Below are positions 45,469-54,212 of a stretch of DNA of 64,000 nt, one piece after another. The notes below the pieces were generated by a model. It saw nothing but the letters and a program-made list of their open reading frames with translations. It searched no databases and had not been told where the DNA came from. Both the position numbers and the translations under genes were made by a program. How positions within the stretch are numbered: position 1 is the stretch's first letter; every line of letters starts with the position of its first letter. This stretch comes from Azospirillum brasilense (GTDB taxonomy: Bacteria > Pseudomonadota > Alphaproteobacteria > Azospirillales > Azospirillaceae), in contig NZ_CP032346.1 in assembly GCF_005222205.1 (NCBI RefSeq), positions 1,727,501 through 1,791,500 of the forward strand. Reading direction: 5' to 3'.

Positions 45469-46917
45469 TTACGGCCGCCCGATCAGCGTGCCCATCAGGC
45501 GGGTGCGGATGGCGGCGACGGCGCAGTCCAGCGGGCGGTCGGCGTCCGGCTTCGACGGGGCGGCGGCCACGTCCGGGCACAGATCCTCGATCCGCCAGGC
45601 GCGCGGCGGCGGCGGCGGGGTGGCGTGCGGATCGCAGGTCGCCGGGTCGGGGTGGGTTTCCTCGCTGTTGTCGTTGGCCGGCTTGATCTCCAGGTTCGGC
45701 GACACGCCGAAGCAGTCGACCAGTCCGCCCGACGGGCGGAAGTAGCGGGCCGTGGTCAGTCGGATGCCGATGTCGCCGGACAGCGACGAGATGGTCTGCA
45801 CCGACCCCTTGCCATAGCTGCGCGTGCCGAACAGCAGCGCCCGGCTGTGGTCCTGAAGGGCGCCCGCGACGATCTCCGAGGCCGAGGCCGACCCGCTGTT
45901 GATCAGCAGGACGATGGGCAGCCCGGCCAGCAGGTCGCCCGGCGTGCCGGTGTAGCGGCGGTTCTCGTCCGGATCGCGGCCGCGCACCGACACGATGTCC
46001 ACCGCCTCCAGGAAGCGGTCGGCGACGTTCACCGCCTGGTCGAGCAGGCCGCCGGGGTTGTTGCGCAGGTCCAGCACCGCGCCGGCCAGCCGGCCATGGG
46101 CCTGGCGGCGCATCTCCTCCACCGCGTCGTCGAGCGCGTGGGAGGTCTGCTGGTTGAAGGCGGCGATGCGGATGTATGCGACGTCGCCCTCCAGCCGGTA
46201 GCGGACGGGCTGGATCTTCACGATGGCGCGGGTCAGCGACACCCGGAACGGGGCGTCGGGGCCGCCGTTGCCGCTGGTCCCGCCGTTGCGGCGCATGGTC
46301 AGGGCGACGGAGGTGCCGACCGGGCCGCGCATGCGCGCCACCGCATCCCGCAGGTTCATGCCCTTGACCTGCGCCTCGTCGATCCGGGCGATCAGGTCGC
46401 CGGTGCGCAGCCCGGCGCGGGCGGCGGGGGAACCGTCGATGGGCGATACGACGCGGATCAGGCCGCTGTCCTCGTCCATCGTCACCTCGATGCCCAGCCC
46501 GCCGAACTCGCCCTGGGTCTGCTCCCGCATGTAGCGGAAATGCTCCGAATCGAGGAAGGCCGAATAGGGGTCGAGGGAGGTCAGCATGGCGTCCAGCGCC
46601 GCCTCGGTCAGCACCCGGTCGGTGGCCCCCGGCTCCTCCTTCTTCTTCTTCTGAAGGCCGGCGACGGCCTTTTCGACCAGCACCTGCGGCGTGCCCGGCT
46701 TCACATGCTCGGCCAGCACGCGGCGCAGGACATCGGAGAACAGGAGGTAGTTGCGGTCCGCCGGGGAGGGGAGGGAGGAGGTTCCCTTGGCCTTCGCGAA
46801 TTCCTGCCGGTAATGGTCCAGCGCGATGCTGGTGTCGGCGCGGGAGGCGGGCACCACCGCGCAGGCGGGTCCCATCGCCACCATCAGCAGCAACAGCGCC
46901 GCCAGCAGTTTCGCCAT
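45469..46917 (-). CDS. S41 family C-terminal processing peptidase (CtpA-like)
   Basis: A 482-residue exported serine protease. A signal peptide (MAKLLAALLLLMVAMGPACA) precedes a helical region. The PDZ domain is LGIEVTMDEDSGLIRVVSPIDGSPAARAGLRTGDLIARID. The catalytic core has LDLRNNPGGLLDQAV, the nucleophile Ser in LINSGSASASEIVAGAL, and the general-base Lys in GTRSYGKGSVQ. The tail is Pro-rich and contains paired Cys. The start at 46917 follows GAGGGG. Periplasmic protein turnover or maturation is the likely role. Confidence 0.92.
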   Translation of the reverse strand: MAKLLAALLLLMVAMGPACAVVPASRADTSIALDHYRQEFAKAKGTSSLPSPADRNYLLFSDVLRRVLAEHVKPGTPQVLVEKAVAGLQKKKKEEPGATDRVLTEAALDAMLTSLDPYSAFLDSEHFRYMREQTQGEFGGLGIEVTMDEDSGLIRVVSPIDGSPAARAGLRTGDLIARIDEAQVKGMNLRDAVARMRGPVGTSVALTMRRNGGTSGNGGPDAPFRVSLTRAIVKIQPVRYRLEGDVAYIRIAAFNQQTSHALDDAVEEMRRQAHGRLAGAVLDLRNNPGGLLDQAVNVADRFLEAVDIVSVRGRDPDENRRYTGTPGDLLAGLPIVLLINSGSASASEIVAGALQDHSRALLFGTRSYGKGSVQTISSLSGDIGIRLTTARYFRPSGGLVDCFGVSPNLEIKPANDNSEETHPDPATCDPHATPPPPPRAWRIEDLCPDVAAAPSKPDADRPLDCAVAAIRTRLMGTLIGRP

Positions 46918-47234
46918 CCTGCGCCCCTCTTGACTGACCGGCCCGGCCGGCGGAATCAAAGCCATCAACGCGACTGCAAGCCTTATTGTACCAGGGGTTT
47001 CGCCTGCCGGACGCCCAAGGCCGGTGCATATGTGCGTTTGTACAGCGGAACATAGCCTTGCGGCCGGTCCCGCCGGTCGTCCATCCGCAACCTAGCACGT
47101 TGACCGGGCAATCTCAAATCCTGGCCCCTGGTGCCGCGGGACCCGTCGCCTCGCGTCGATTAGGATATATGTCTCCGCCCGCCGCGCCGCCACTCTCCGG
47201 GCGGGGGAGGGCGGCGGCGCGGGGATTCTACGCC
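46918..47234. other. 317-bp intergenic region
   Basis: It holds the upstream region of the S41 peptidase gene and the 3' flank of the ExoY-like gene. A GC-rich imperfect inverted repeat (GCCGCGCCGCC ... GGCGGCGGCGCGG, near 47185-47222) may end the ExoY transcript. No gene is seen. Confidence 0.5.
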
Positions 47235-47957
47235 TTAATAGGCACCTTTTCCGCTGAGCATCACGCCGACCGTGCGCAGCAGGATGCGGATATCGCCCCA
47301 CAGGCTCCAGCCCAGCAGATAGGCGGTGTCGAGCTGGACGCGCCGTCCGTAATCCACGTCGTTGCGGCCGCTGACCTGCCACAACCCGGTCAGTCCGGGG
47401 CGGCACCGCATGTAGAAGGGGAAGCAGACGTGATAGCGGGCCACCTCCTCCTGCACGATGGGGCGCGGGCCGACCAGACTCATGTCGCCGGTCAGAACGT
47501 TGAAGAGCTGCGGCAGCTCGTCCAGGCTGGTGCGGCGCAGGAAGCGGCCGATCCAGGTGATTCGGGGGTCGTTGCGCAGCTTGCGCGTGGCCTCCCACTC
47601 GGCGCGGGCCTCCGGGTCGGACTCGATGTGCTTCTCGAAGACCTCCGGCGCATTGACGACCATCGAGCGGAATTTCAAGCAGGTAAAGTCCCGGCCCTCG
47701 GTCCCGATGCGGCGGTGGCCGAACACGGCGGGGCCGCCATCCAGCGTGATGAGAAGCCCGACGATCAGCATCAGCGGCCCGAAGAACAGGATCAGCGCGA
47801 CCGCCCCGACGAGGTCGAAGGCCCGTTTCACCCGGTTGCGGTGCAGCGGTTCGGTGGCCGGCAAGCGCGCGACCAGGTCCGCGGCGGACGCCGTGCCGGC
47901 GAGCGTCGCCGGCTCCAGCGGTGCAGCACCCAACTGGATGGACTGCGGAATACCCAT
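47235..47957 (-). CDS. Undecaprenyl-phosphate sugar phosphotransferase (ExoY/WbaP C-terminal family)
   Basis: A 240-residue, short-form bacterial sugar transferase that starts exopolysaccharide or O-antigen units by moving a sugar-1-phosphate to undecaprenyl phosphate. KRAFDLVGAVALILFFGPLMLIVGLLI is the membrane hairpin. GHRRIGTEGRDFTCLKFRSMVV, RRTSLDELPQLFNVLTGDMSLVGPRPI and RCRPGLTGLWQVSGRNDVDY are the family catalytic motifs. It stands alone; no other polysaccharide genes are in the window. Confidence 0.93.
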   Translation of the reverse strand: MGIPQSIQLGAAPLEPATLAGTASAADLVARLPATEPLHRNRVKRAFDLVGAVALILFFGPLMLIVGLLITLDGGPAVFGHRRIGTEGRDFTCLKFRSMVVNAPEVFEKHIESDPEARAEWEATRKLRNDPRITWIGRFLRRTSLDELPQLFNVLTGDMSLVGPRPIVQEEVARYHVCFPFYMRCRPGLTGLWQVSGRNDVDYGRRVQLDTAYLLGWSLWGDIRILLRTVGVMLSGKGAY

Positions 47958-48131
47958 CGATCCCCCGTACTCACAATTCGGCTGACGGAAACACGACCGC
48001 CTTCCGGGGGAGGCAACGCGCGAGGCGCGTCCGGGGTCCCCCGGCTGGACCGATCCGCCGCAGTTCCATTGCGGTACGCCGGGTGGTGGGAACGGGGCCG
48101 ACGGGGTGCCCCGTTCGGTGGAAGCGGAGGC

Positions 48132-49178
48132 TCAGCAGATGCGAGGAAGCTGCTCGCCGGACAGCCAGTCGACGATGCGCTTGCCGCCGAAGCGGGTCTC
48201 CATCTGCACGAAACGGTGGGAATCCTCGACCACCGTGCCGATGATGGCGGCCTCGGTGCCCAGCGGATGGGCGCGCATGGCCGCCAGCAGGCGATCGGCG
48301 TCCTCCGCCGCGCAGATGGCGATCAGCTTGCCCTCGTTGGCGACGTAGAGCGGGTCGAGGCCCAGCAGTTCGCAGGCCGCCGCGACCTCCGCCTTCAACG
48401 GGATGGCGGCCTCGCGCAGCAGCATGCCGACACCCGACTGGTGGGCGATCTCGTTCAGCGTCGTCGCCAGCCCGCCGCGGGTCGGGTCGCGCAGCACATG
48501 CACGTCCGGCACCGCCGCGACCATGCCGGCGACCAGCCCGTGCAACGCCGCGCTGTCCGAGCGGATGTCGGTCTCGAAGCTGAGATTCTCGCGGGTGGAC
48601 ATGATGGCGACGCCGTGGTCGCCCAGGGTGCCGCTGACCAGGATGGCGTCGCCGGGCCGCGCCCGCTCGCCGGATGGGGCGACGCCGGGGGGAACGACGC
48701 CGATGCCGGTGGTGGTGATGAAGACGCCGTCCCCCTTGCCGCGCTCCACCACCTTGGTGTCGCCGGTGACGATGGACACGCCGGCCTCGCGCGCGGCCTG
48801 GGCCATGCTGTCCACCAGCCGCTTCAGGTCGGCCAGCGGGAAGCCCTCCTCCAGAATGAAGCCGGCGGTCAGATAGAGCGGCACCGCCCCGGCCATGGCG
48901 ACGTCGTTCACCGTGCCGTGCACGGCCAGCGAGCCGATGTCGCCGCCGGGAAAGAACAGGGGCGAGACGACGAAGCCGTCGGTCGTCACCACCATGCGCC
49001 CGGCGGGCGGATCGAAGGCCGCCTGGTCGTTGCCCTGGTCGAGCAGCGGGTTGGCGAAGGCGGCGGCGAACAGCTCCCGCACCAGCTGGGCCATCGCCTT
49101 GCCGCCCGATCCGTGGCTCATGTCCACGGCGCCACTGGCGAGGTCGAGCTTGCGGGTGAAGAGACGTCGGTCGGTCAT
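48132..49178 (-). CDS. hypE: Hydrogenase maturation protein HypE
   Basis: A 348-residue PurM-like dehydratase that converts the carbamoyl group received from HypF into the cyanide ligand of the [NiFe] centre. DMSHGSGGKAMAQLV is the ATP-binding N-terminus. TDGFVVSPLFFPGGDIGSLAVHGTVNDVAM and DPTRGGLATTLNEIA are family motifs. The protein ends PRIC, with the C-terminal cysteine that carries the thiocarboxamide. It is the last gene of the maturation operon, 28 bp after hypC, the position where hypD would usually intervene. Confidence 0.96.
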   Translation of the reverse strand: MTDRRLFTRKLDLASGAVDMSHGSGGKAMAQLVRELFAAAFANPLLDQGNDQAAFDPPAGRMVVTTDGFVVSPLFFPGGDIGSLAVHGTVNDVAMAGAVPLYLTAGFILEEGFPLADLKRLVDSMAQAAREAGVSIVTGDTKVVERGKGDGVFITTTGIGVVPPGVAPSGERARPGDAILVSGTLGDHGVAIMSTRENLSFETDIRSDSAALHGLVAGMVAAVPDVHVLRDPTRGGLATTLNEIAHQSGVGMLLREAAIPLKAEVAAACELLGLDPLYVANEGKLIAICAAEDADRLLAAMRAHPLGTEAAIIGTVVEDSHRFVQMETRFGGKRIVDWLSGEQLPRIC

Positions 49179-49206
49179 GGCGGGGTCCAGGAAGTCAGGC
49201 GGCGGT

Positions 49207-49461
49207 TCAGGCGGCGGCGCCGGTGGAGTCTTGGGAAGCGGGCGGCAAGGTGCCGGTTTCGGCGAGCAGGGCGAGCGTGCGCTCCGCCTCCTCCGGGTCG
49301 AGCTTGGACAGGGCGTAGCCGACATGCACGATGACGTAGTCGCCCACCGCCACCCCCTCGACCAGCGCCAGGGAGCAGGCGACCTTCACCCCGCCCAGGC
49401 TGACGGTGGCGCGGTCGTCCTCCAGAAGCTCGATCACGCGGGCGGGGACGGCGAGGCACAT
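49207..49461 (-). CDS. hypC: Hydrogenase maturation chaperone HypC
   Basis: An 84-residue protein starting MCLAVPARVIEL, with the essential N-terminal Cys2 that binds the Fe(CN)2CO precursor and the hydrogenase large subunit. VGDYVIVHVGYALSKLDPEEAERTL is typical of the family. It overlaps the 3' end of hypF by 28 bases. It normally works with HypD, which is not encoded next to it. A second HypC-like chaperone (HupF) is encoded at 54907-55179. Confidence 0.95.
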   Translation of the reverse strand: MCLAVPARVIELLEDDRATVSLGGVKVACSLALVEGVAVGDYVIVHVGYALSKLDPEEAERTLALLAETGTLPPASQDSTGAAA

Positions 49462-51700
49462 GGGGGCGGTCCTTTCTGAAGCAAACTCTGCATGGCGACC
49501 CAGGCCTGTCCCAGGCTGAGCCCGCCGTCGTTGGCCGGCGCCTGGCGCGGCAGCAGCGCGGTGACGCCGCGCGCCGCGAAGCCGGCGTTCAGCCGCTCTG
49601 CCAGCACGGCGTTCATCAGGCAGCCGCCGGACAAGGCGACGCGGTCGAGGCCGCGCGCCGCCAGTTCCGGCATGGCCCACTCGACGAGCGCTGCGGCCAG
49701 GGTGCCATGGAACCGGTCGGCCCCCTCCTGCGCATTGATCTGCAACAAACTTTCCAGAAGGGGGGTGAGGTCCAGGATGCCGCGGTCGATCCGCCAGCCG
49801 CCCTCCAGCACCGTGGGGCGGCGGACCAGCGATTCCAGGGCCATCGGCGCCTCGCCCTCGAAGCCGGCGACCGCGCGAACCCCCAGCAGCCCGCAGGCGG
49901 CGTCGAACCAGCGCCCGCAGGAGCTGGTGGGCGGTGCGTTGACGCCGGCCTCGATCATCCGCCGCACGCCGTCCGCCGGGCCGCAGGCGGCGAAGCGCCC
50001 GGCGATCTCCGCGCCGCGCCCCATGCGGGCCAGCGCAGCCGCCCCCATGCGCCAGGGCTGGCGCGCCGCCACGTCGCCGCCCGGCTGGGCCAGCGGCCCT
50101 AGATGGCCGAGGCGGGTGAAGCCGGCCCCCTCCACCAGCAGCATCTCCCCCCCCAGGACCCGCCGTCCGCCCCCAGCCCGAACCCGTCCAGCGCCAGCCC
50201 TAGCGCCGGGCCGTCCTCGCCATGTTCGGCCAGCACCGCCGCGATATGGGCGTGATGATGCTGGACCGGCAGCGTCGGCAGGCCGAGCGATTCGGCGAAG
50301 CGCGTGCCCTGGAAGTCGGGGTGGAGGTCGTGGGCGACGGCAACCGGCTCCACCGCCAGGATGCGGCGCAGATGGGCGACGCTTTCCTCCAGGAACGCCA
50401 GCGTCGCGGCGTTGTCGAGGTCGCCGATGTGCTGGCTGAGGAAGGCCTCGCTGCCGCGGGTCAGGCAGACGGTGGCCTTCAGATGCCCGCCGACCGCCAG
50501 CACCGGCGGCCCGGCGCGCGGCAGGCGGATGGGCACCGGCGCATGGCCGCGGCCCCGCCGCAGGAACGCCGGCGCGCCAGCCACCACCCGCATCACGCTG
50601 TCGTCGGCGCGGATCAGGATGTCGCGGTCATGGTCGACGATCAGGTCGGCGATGCCGTCCAACCGCCGCCGCGCCTCGTCGTTGCCGATGGCGAGCGGTT
50701 CGCCGCCGGGGTTGGCGGAGGTCATGACCAGGGCGAGGTCCTGCGGCCGCTCCAGCCACGCCGTGCCGTCGGGGCGCCCGGCGGCCTCGTGGAACAGCAG
50801 ATGATGGATCGGCGTGTAGGGCAGCATGATCCCCAGCCAGGCGAGGCCGGGGGCGATGGAATCGGGGAGCGACGGGGCGCCGACCCGCCGCCGCACCACC
50901 ACGACGGGCCGCGCCACCCCCTCCAGCAGCGTCCGCTCCGCCGCCCCCACCGCCACGAACCGCTCGGCGGAGGCGGCGTTGGCGACCATCAGGGCGAAGG
51001 GCTTGCCGTTGCGCTGCTTGCGCGCGCGCAGCCGCTCCACCGCCGCCGCATCGAACGCGTCGCAGGCGAGGTGGAAGCCGCCCAGCCCCTTGATGGCGAC
51101 AATCCGCCCGCCGCGCAGCGCGGCCAGCACCGCCTCGATGGGATGGGACAGGCGCGGGCCGCAGGCGGGACAGGCGGTCGGCTGGGCGTGGAAGCGGCGG
51201 TCGGCGGGGTCGGCGTATTCGGCGGCGCAGTCCGGGCAGAGCGGAAAGCCCGCCATGGCGGTCTGCGGCCGGTCGTAGGGCAGGGCGCGCGTGATGGTGA
51301 AGCGCGGGCCGCAATGGGTGCAGTTGAGGAACGGGTAGCGGTAGCGCCGGTCCGCCGGGTCGAACAACTCGGCCAGACAGGCCGGGCAGACGGCGGCGTC
51401 GGGGGCGACCCCCGTGGTCACCGCACCGCCCAGCGAGGCCAGGATGGCGAAGCCCGCCTCGCCGGGGTGGACGGGGCGGTCTTCCGTTTCGACCGCGTCG
51501 ATCCGCGCCAGCGGCGGGGCGTCCTCCGCGAGCGCCGTCAGGAGGCGTTCCAGGCCATAGCCCTGCACCTCCGCCAGCACGCCGTCCCCGTCGTTCAGAA
51601 CCCAGCCGGTCAGGGCAAAGCGGTGCGCCAGCCCATGCAGGAAGGGCCGGAAGCCGACCCCCTGCACCTGTCCGCGGACCCGGAGCCGCAGCCGCTTCAC
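49434..51700 (-). pseudogene. hypF: hypF carbamoyltransferase gene, frameshifted
   Basis: Encodes HypF, which makes the carbamoyl group for the cyanide ligands. The N-terminal acylphosphatase domain (RLRVRGQVQGVGFRPFLH), two zinc-finger pairs (CPAC/CTHC, CPDC/CPAC), the YrdC-like domain and HHHAH of the Kae1-like domain are intact. At ALDGFGLGADG the frame is lost in a run of eight G (50147-50154), leaving a 533-residue product that ends at 50099. The remaining domain continues in another frame (MLLVEGAGFTRLGHL ... GGCLMNAVLAERL) to 49434. One more G would restore the family-typical WGGE sequence and a 755-residue protein. The GTG start overlaps the hypB stop (GTGA). This may be a true mutation, phase variation or a homopolymer sequencing error. 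Confidence 0.85.
50147..50154. other. Homopolymer tract causing the hypF frame break
   Basis: Eight C on the + strand (eight G in the mRNA sense). Nine would keep hypF in frame through TGG-GGG-GGG-GAG. Confidence 0.85.
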
Positions 51701-52668
51701 CGTGCGGCGACTGCTTTGGCAAGCCCCTCCGCGATCCAGCCGTACCATTCCTCCAGCCCCTGGCCGGCGGTCGCGGAGACCTCAATCACGCGCAGGTCGG
51801 GGTTGAGTTGGCGGGCGTAGGCGATCATGCGCGCCACGTCGAAGGTCAGGTGGGGCAGCAGATCGACCTTGTTGACCAGGAGCAGATCGGCGCCGGCGAA
51901 CATCGCCGGGTACTTCAGGGGCTTGTCCTCCCCTTCCGTCACCGAAAGCACGACGACCTTGTGCGCCTCGCCGAGGTCGAAACCGGCCGGGCAGACGAGG
52001 TTGCCGACATTCTCGATGAACAGGACGCTGCCGGTCTCCACCGGCAGGCGCCCCACCGCCTGGGTGACCATCTGGGCGTCGAGATGGCAGCCCTTGCCGG
52101 TGTTGACCTGGATGGCCGGCGTGCCGGTGGCGCGGATGCGGTCGGCGTCGAAGGAGGTCTGCTGGTCGCCCTCGATCACCGCCATCGGGAACCGGCCCTT
52201 CAGGTCGGTCAGCGTGCGGGTCAGCAGGGTCGTCTTGCCCGAACCGGGGCTGGACATCAGGTTCAGCACGAACACGCCCTTGGCCGCGAAAAGCTGGCGG
52301 TTCACCGCGGCGAAGCTGTCGTTCTTGGCGAGGATGTCCTGTTCGATGGCGACCAGCCGGGTCTGCGACAGGCCCGGCACCTCCGTCCCCGCCGGGCCGC
52401 GGCCGAGGTCGATGGTGCCGTGGTCGTGCCCGTACCCATGGCCGTGGCCATGGTCGTCGCCGTGGGTGTGCCGGTAGACCTTGCCGTCCGGGCCGACATG
52501 CTCGTGGCTGTGGTCGTGATGATGATGATGATGATGATGGTCATGGTCATGGTCATGGTCATGGTCATGATCGTGAGGATGGTCATGACCATGGTGGTGA
52601 TGGTGGCCGTACGCGTGGCCGGCCTCGATTTTCGTTTCGCCTTCGGCGCAGCCGCAGACCGTGCACAT
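51697..52668 (-). CDS. hypB: Hydrogenase nickel incorporation GTPase HypB
   Basis: A 323-residue GTPase that delivers nickel with HypA. The N-terminal metal motif is CTVCGC. A very histidine-rich region follows (about 32 His between residues 18 and 86) that can store nickel. The G domain has P-loop SSPGSGKTTLL, then VIEGDQQTSFDADRI, the metal-linked KGCHLDAQMV, ENVGNLVCPAGFDLGE and NKVDLLPH. The ATG shares one base with the hypA stop, and its own stop overlaps the hypF start. Confidence 0.96.
   Translation of the reverse strand: MCTVCGCAEGETKIEAGHAYGHHHHHGHDHPHDHDHDHDHDHDHHHHHHHHDHSHEHVGPDGKVYRHTHGDDHGHGHGYGHDHGTIDLGRGPAGTEVPGLSQTRLVAIEQDILAKNDSFAAVNRQLFAAKGVFVLNLMSSPGSGKTTLLTRTLTDLKGRFPMAVIEGDQQTSFDADRIRATGTPAIQVNTGKGCHLDAQMVTQAVGRLPVETGSVLFIENVGNLVCPAGFDLGEAHKVVVLSVTEGEDKPLKYPAMFAGADLLLVNKVDLLPHLTFDVARMIAYARQLNPDLRVIEVSATAGQGLEEWYGWIAEGLAKAVAAR
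52517..52569. repeat. Trinucleotide/hexanucleotide repeat coding His-rich HypB region
   Basis: A (TGA)n run (52517-52539) passes into five TGGTCA units (52538-52567), encoding a block of eight consecutive His followed by His-Asp pairs in HypB. Such repeats can change copy number without breaking the frame. Confidence 0.85.
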
Positions 52669-53009
52669 CACTCCACCTCCAGTTCCTTGACGCGCATTTC
52701 CTCGCCGCCGGTCACCATGAGCTGGTGGCCGCCGCAGTCCGGGCAGGGGGCCGACCGCTCGGGCAGCGGCACCGGCTTCTCGCAGGACAGGCAGAAGGCC
52801 TGACCCGGCGGGCGTTCGATGTCCAGGACGGCGCCCTCCGCGATGGTGCCGCGGCTGACCGCGTCGAAGCCGAAGGCGATGGCCTGCGGTTCGACATGCG
52901 ACAGGGTGCCGATGACCAGCCGCACCGTCTTCACCTTCGTGAAGCCCTGGACCGCCGCCTGATCGCGGATCACGTCGATGATGCCCTGGCTGAGCGCCAG
53001 CTCGTGCAT
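52668..53009 (-). CDS. hypA: Hydrogenase nickel metallochaperone HypA
   Basis: A 113-residue protein. The N-terminal MHE is the nickel site (His2). The zinc site is CLSC...CPDC. HVEPQAIAFGFDAVSRGT is conserved. It partners with HypB. It is three bases after hupK and shares a base with hypB, so the genes are one transcript. Confidence 0.96.
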   Translation of the reverse strand: MHELALSQGIIDVIRDQAAVQGFTKVKTVRLVIGTLSHVEPQAIAFGFDAVSRGTIAEGAVLDIERPPGQAFCLSCEKPVPLPERSAPCPDCGGHQLMVTGGEEMRVKELEVE

Positions 53010-53012
53010 GGA

Positions 53013-54212
53013 TCAGTCCTCGTCCTGAATCGTGATGGCGCAGGCCACGCAGGGGTCGAGTGCGGCCACCAGCAGGCCGGCACGCTCGGCCAGACCCGCG
53101 TCGGCCGCGGTGCCGTCCAAGCCCTGGGCCAGCGGCCCGTCCGCGGCGAAGTTCCATTCGGTCGGCGCCGCGATGCGGTAATCGGCGATGCGGCCATCCT
53201 CGAGCCGCAGCCAGTGGGCGAGGCGCCCGCGGGCCGTTTCGACGGCGCCGCTTCCCGCGCCGCGCCGCGTGGCGCCGGGGTTCGGAGCCGGTTCGGCGTC
53301 GTCGAGGCGGTCCACCCGGGAGGCCAAGCGCTCCGCCAGTCCCGCCAGTTCCACCAGCCGGGCGGCGGCGTGGGCGGCGAGGCCGGAGCCGTGCCGGGCC
53401 AGCAGCGCGGCGACCAGCGGATGCGCCTGCTGACGGGCCAGCGGCCCGGTGTGGGCCGGGGCGCCGTTCTGCCGGGGGCTCTCGGAAAACGCCGCGTCGG
53501 CGGACAGCCGTTCGCCAAACCACCCTGCCGGATGTGGTTCCAGCGCCGCCACGCGGCAGGCGCCGAAACCGGCCATGCCCGGCGCCAGGACGCAGCGCAT
53601 CAGCCGCGCCGCGGATGTTTCGCCGGTGCCGGCCCAGCGCTCCAGTTCCGCCATGTCGGCGGGGGGAAGGGTGATGAAGACGGCGCGCTCCAGCCCGTCG
53701 CGCAGGGCGGCGATGGCGGCGGCCAGCGCGGTGCGGTCGGGTCGCAGGGAACCGCCGCCGGGACGCAGCCCGTCGCGGGCCGGGTAGAGCGCGGGATGGA
53801 TCGCCGCCGCCGCGGCGCGCAGGCGGGCCAGCTCCTTGGGCTGCGGCGCTTCGCCCAGCCGCGCCGGCCAGTCCATCAGAACCTGCCACGCGTGGTTGGT
53901 CGCGGCTTCCGCGTCGGCCAGCAGGGCGCGGGCGGTGGTGTGCGGGCGGGCGTCGAGACCGAGTGCCGCCTCCAGGGACTCCATCGCGGCCAGCGACTGG
54001 GCGGTACCGCACAGGCTGAACAGCAGCGGCACGAGGCGCATCGCCTCGTCGGGCGTGCGTCCGCACAGGGCGCGGGCGGCCGCCGGACGGCGGACCTTCA
54101 CCGACACGGCGCGCACCCGCCCGGCGGCGGTTTCCAGCCGCACCGACACGCTGCCTTCCAGCCCGGCGCCTTCCAGCCCTGCGCCTTTCAGCCCGGCACC
54201 CGTCCCGTTCAT
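53013..54212 (-). CDS. hupK: Hydrogenase accessory protein HupK (large-subunit-like)
   Basis: A 399-residue HupK-type protein, a degenerate relative of the [NiFe] large subunit thought to act as a scaffold in cofactor assembly. ALCGRTPDEAMRLVPLLFSLCGTAQ replaces the N-terminal RxCGxCxxxH motif with a partial one. The C-terminal DPCVACAI keeps the CxxC pair but lacks the following His and the cleavable tail. The N-terminus has three GAGL-type repeats. The start at 54212 follows GGGAGGG and overlaps the hupIJ stop by four bases (ATGA). Confidence 0.85.
   Translation of the reverse strand: MNGTGAGLKGAGLEGAGLEGSVSVRLETAAGRVRAVSVKVRRPAAARALCGRTPDEAMRLVPLLFSLCGTAQSLAAMESLEAALGLDARPHTTARALLADAEAATNHAWQVLMDWPARLGEAPQPKELARLRAAAAAIHPALYPARDGLRPGGGSLRPDRTALAAAIAALRDGLERAVFITLPPADMAELERWAGTGETSAARLMRCVLAPGMAGFGACRVAALEPHPAGWFGERLSADAAFSESPRQNGAPAHTGPLARQQAHPLVAALLARHGSGLAAHAAARLVELAGLAERLASRVDRLDDAEPAPNPGATRRGAGSGAVETARGRLAHWLRLEDGRIADYRIAAPTEWNFAADGPLAQGLDGTAADAGLAERAGLLVAALDPCVACAITIQDED
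54156..54200. repeat. Three 15-bp tandem repeats in the hupK 5' end
   Basis: Units at 54156, 54171 and 54186 (TTCCAGCCCGGCGCC and close variants) encode the successive GAGL-K/E repeats at the HupK N-terminus. Confidence 0.85.
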
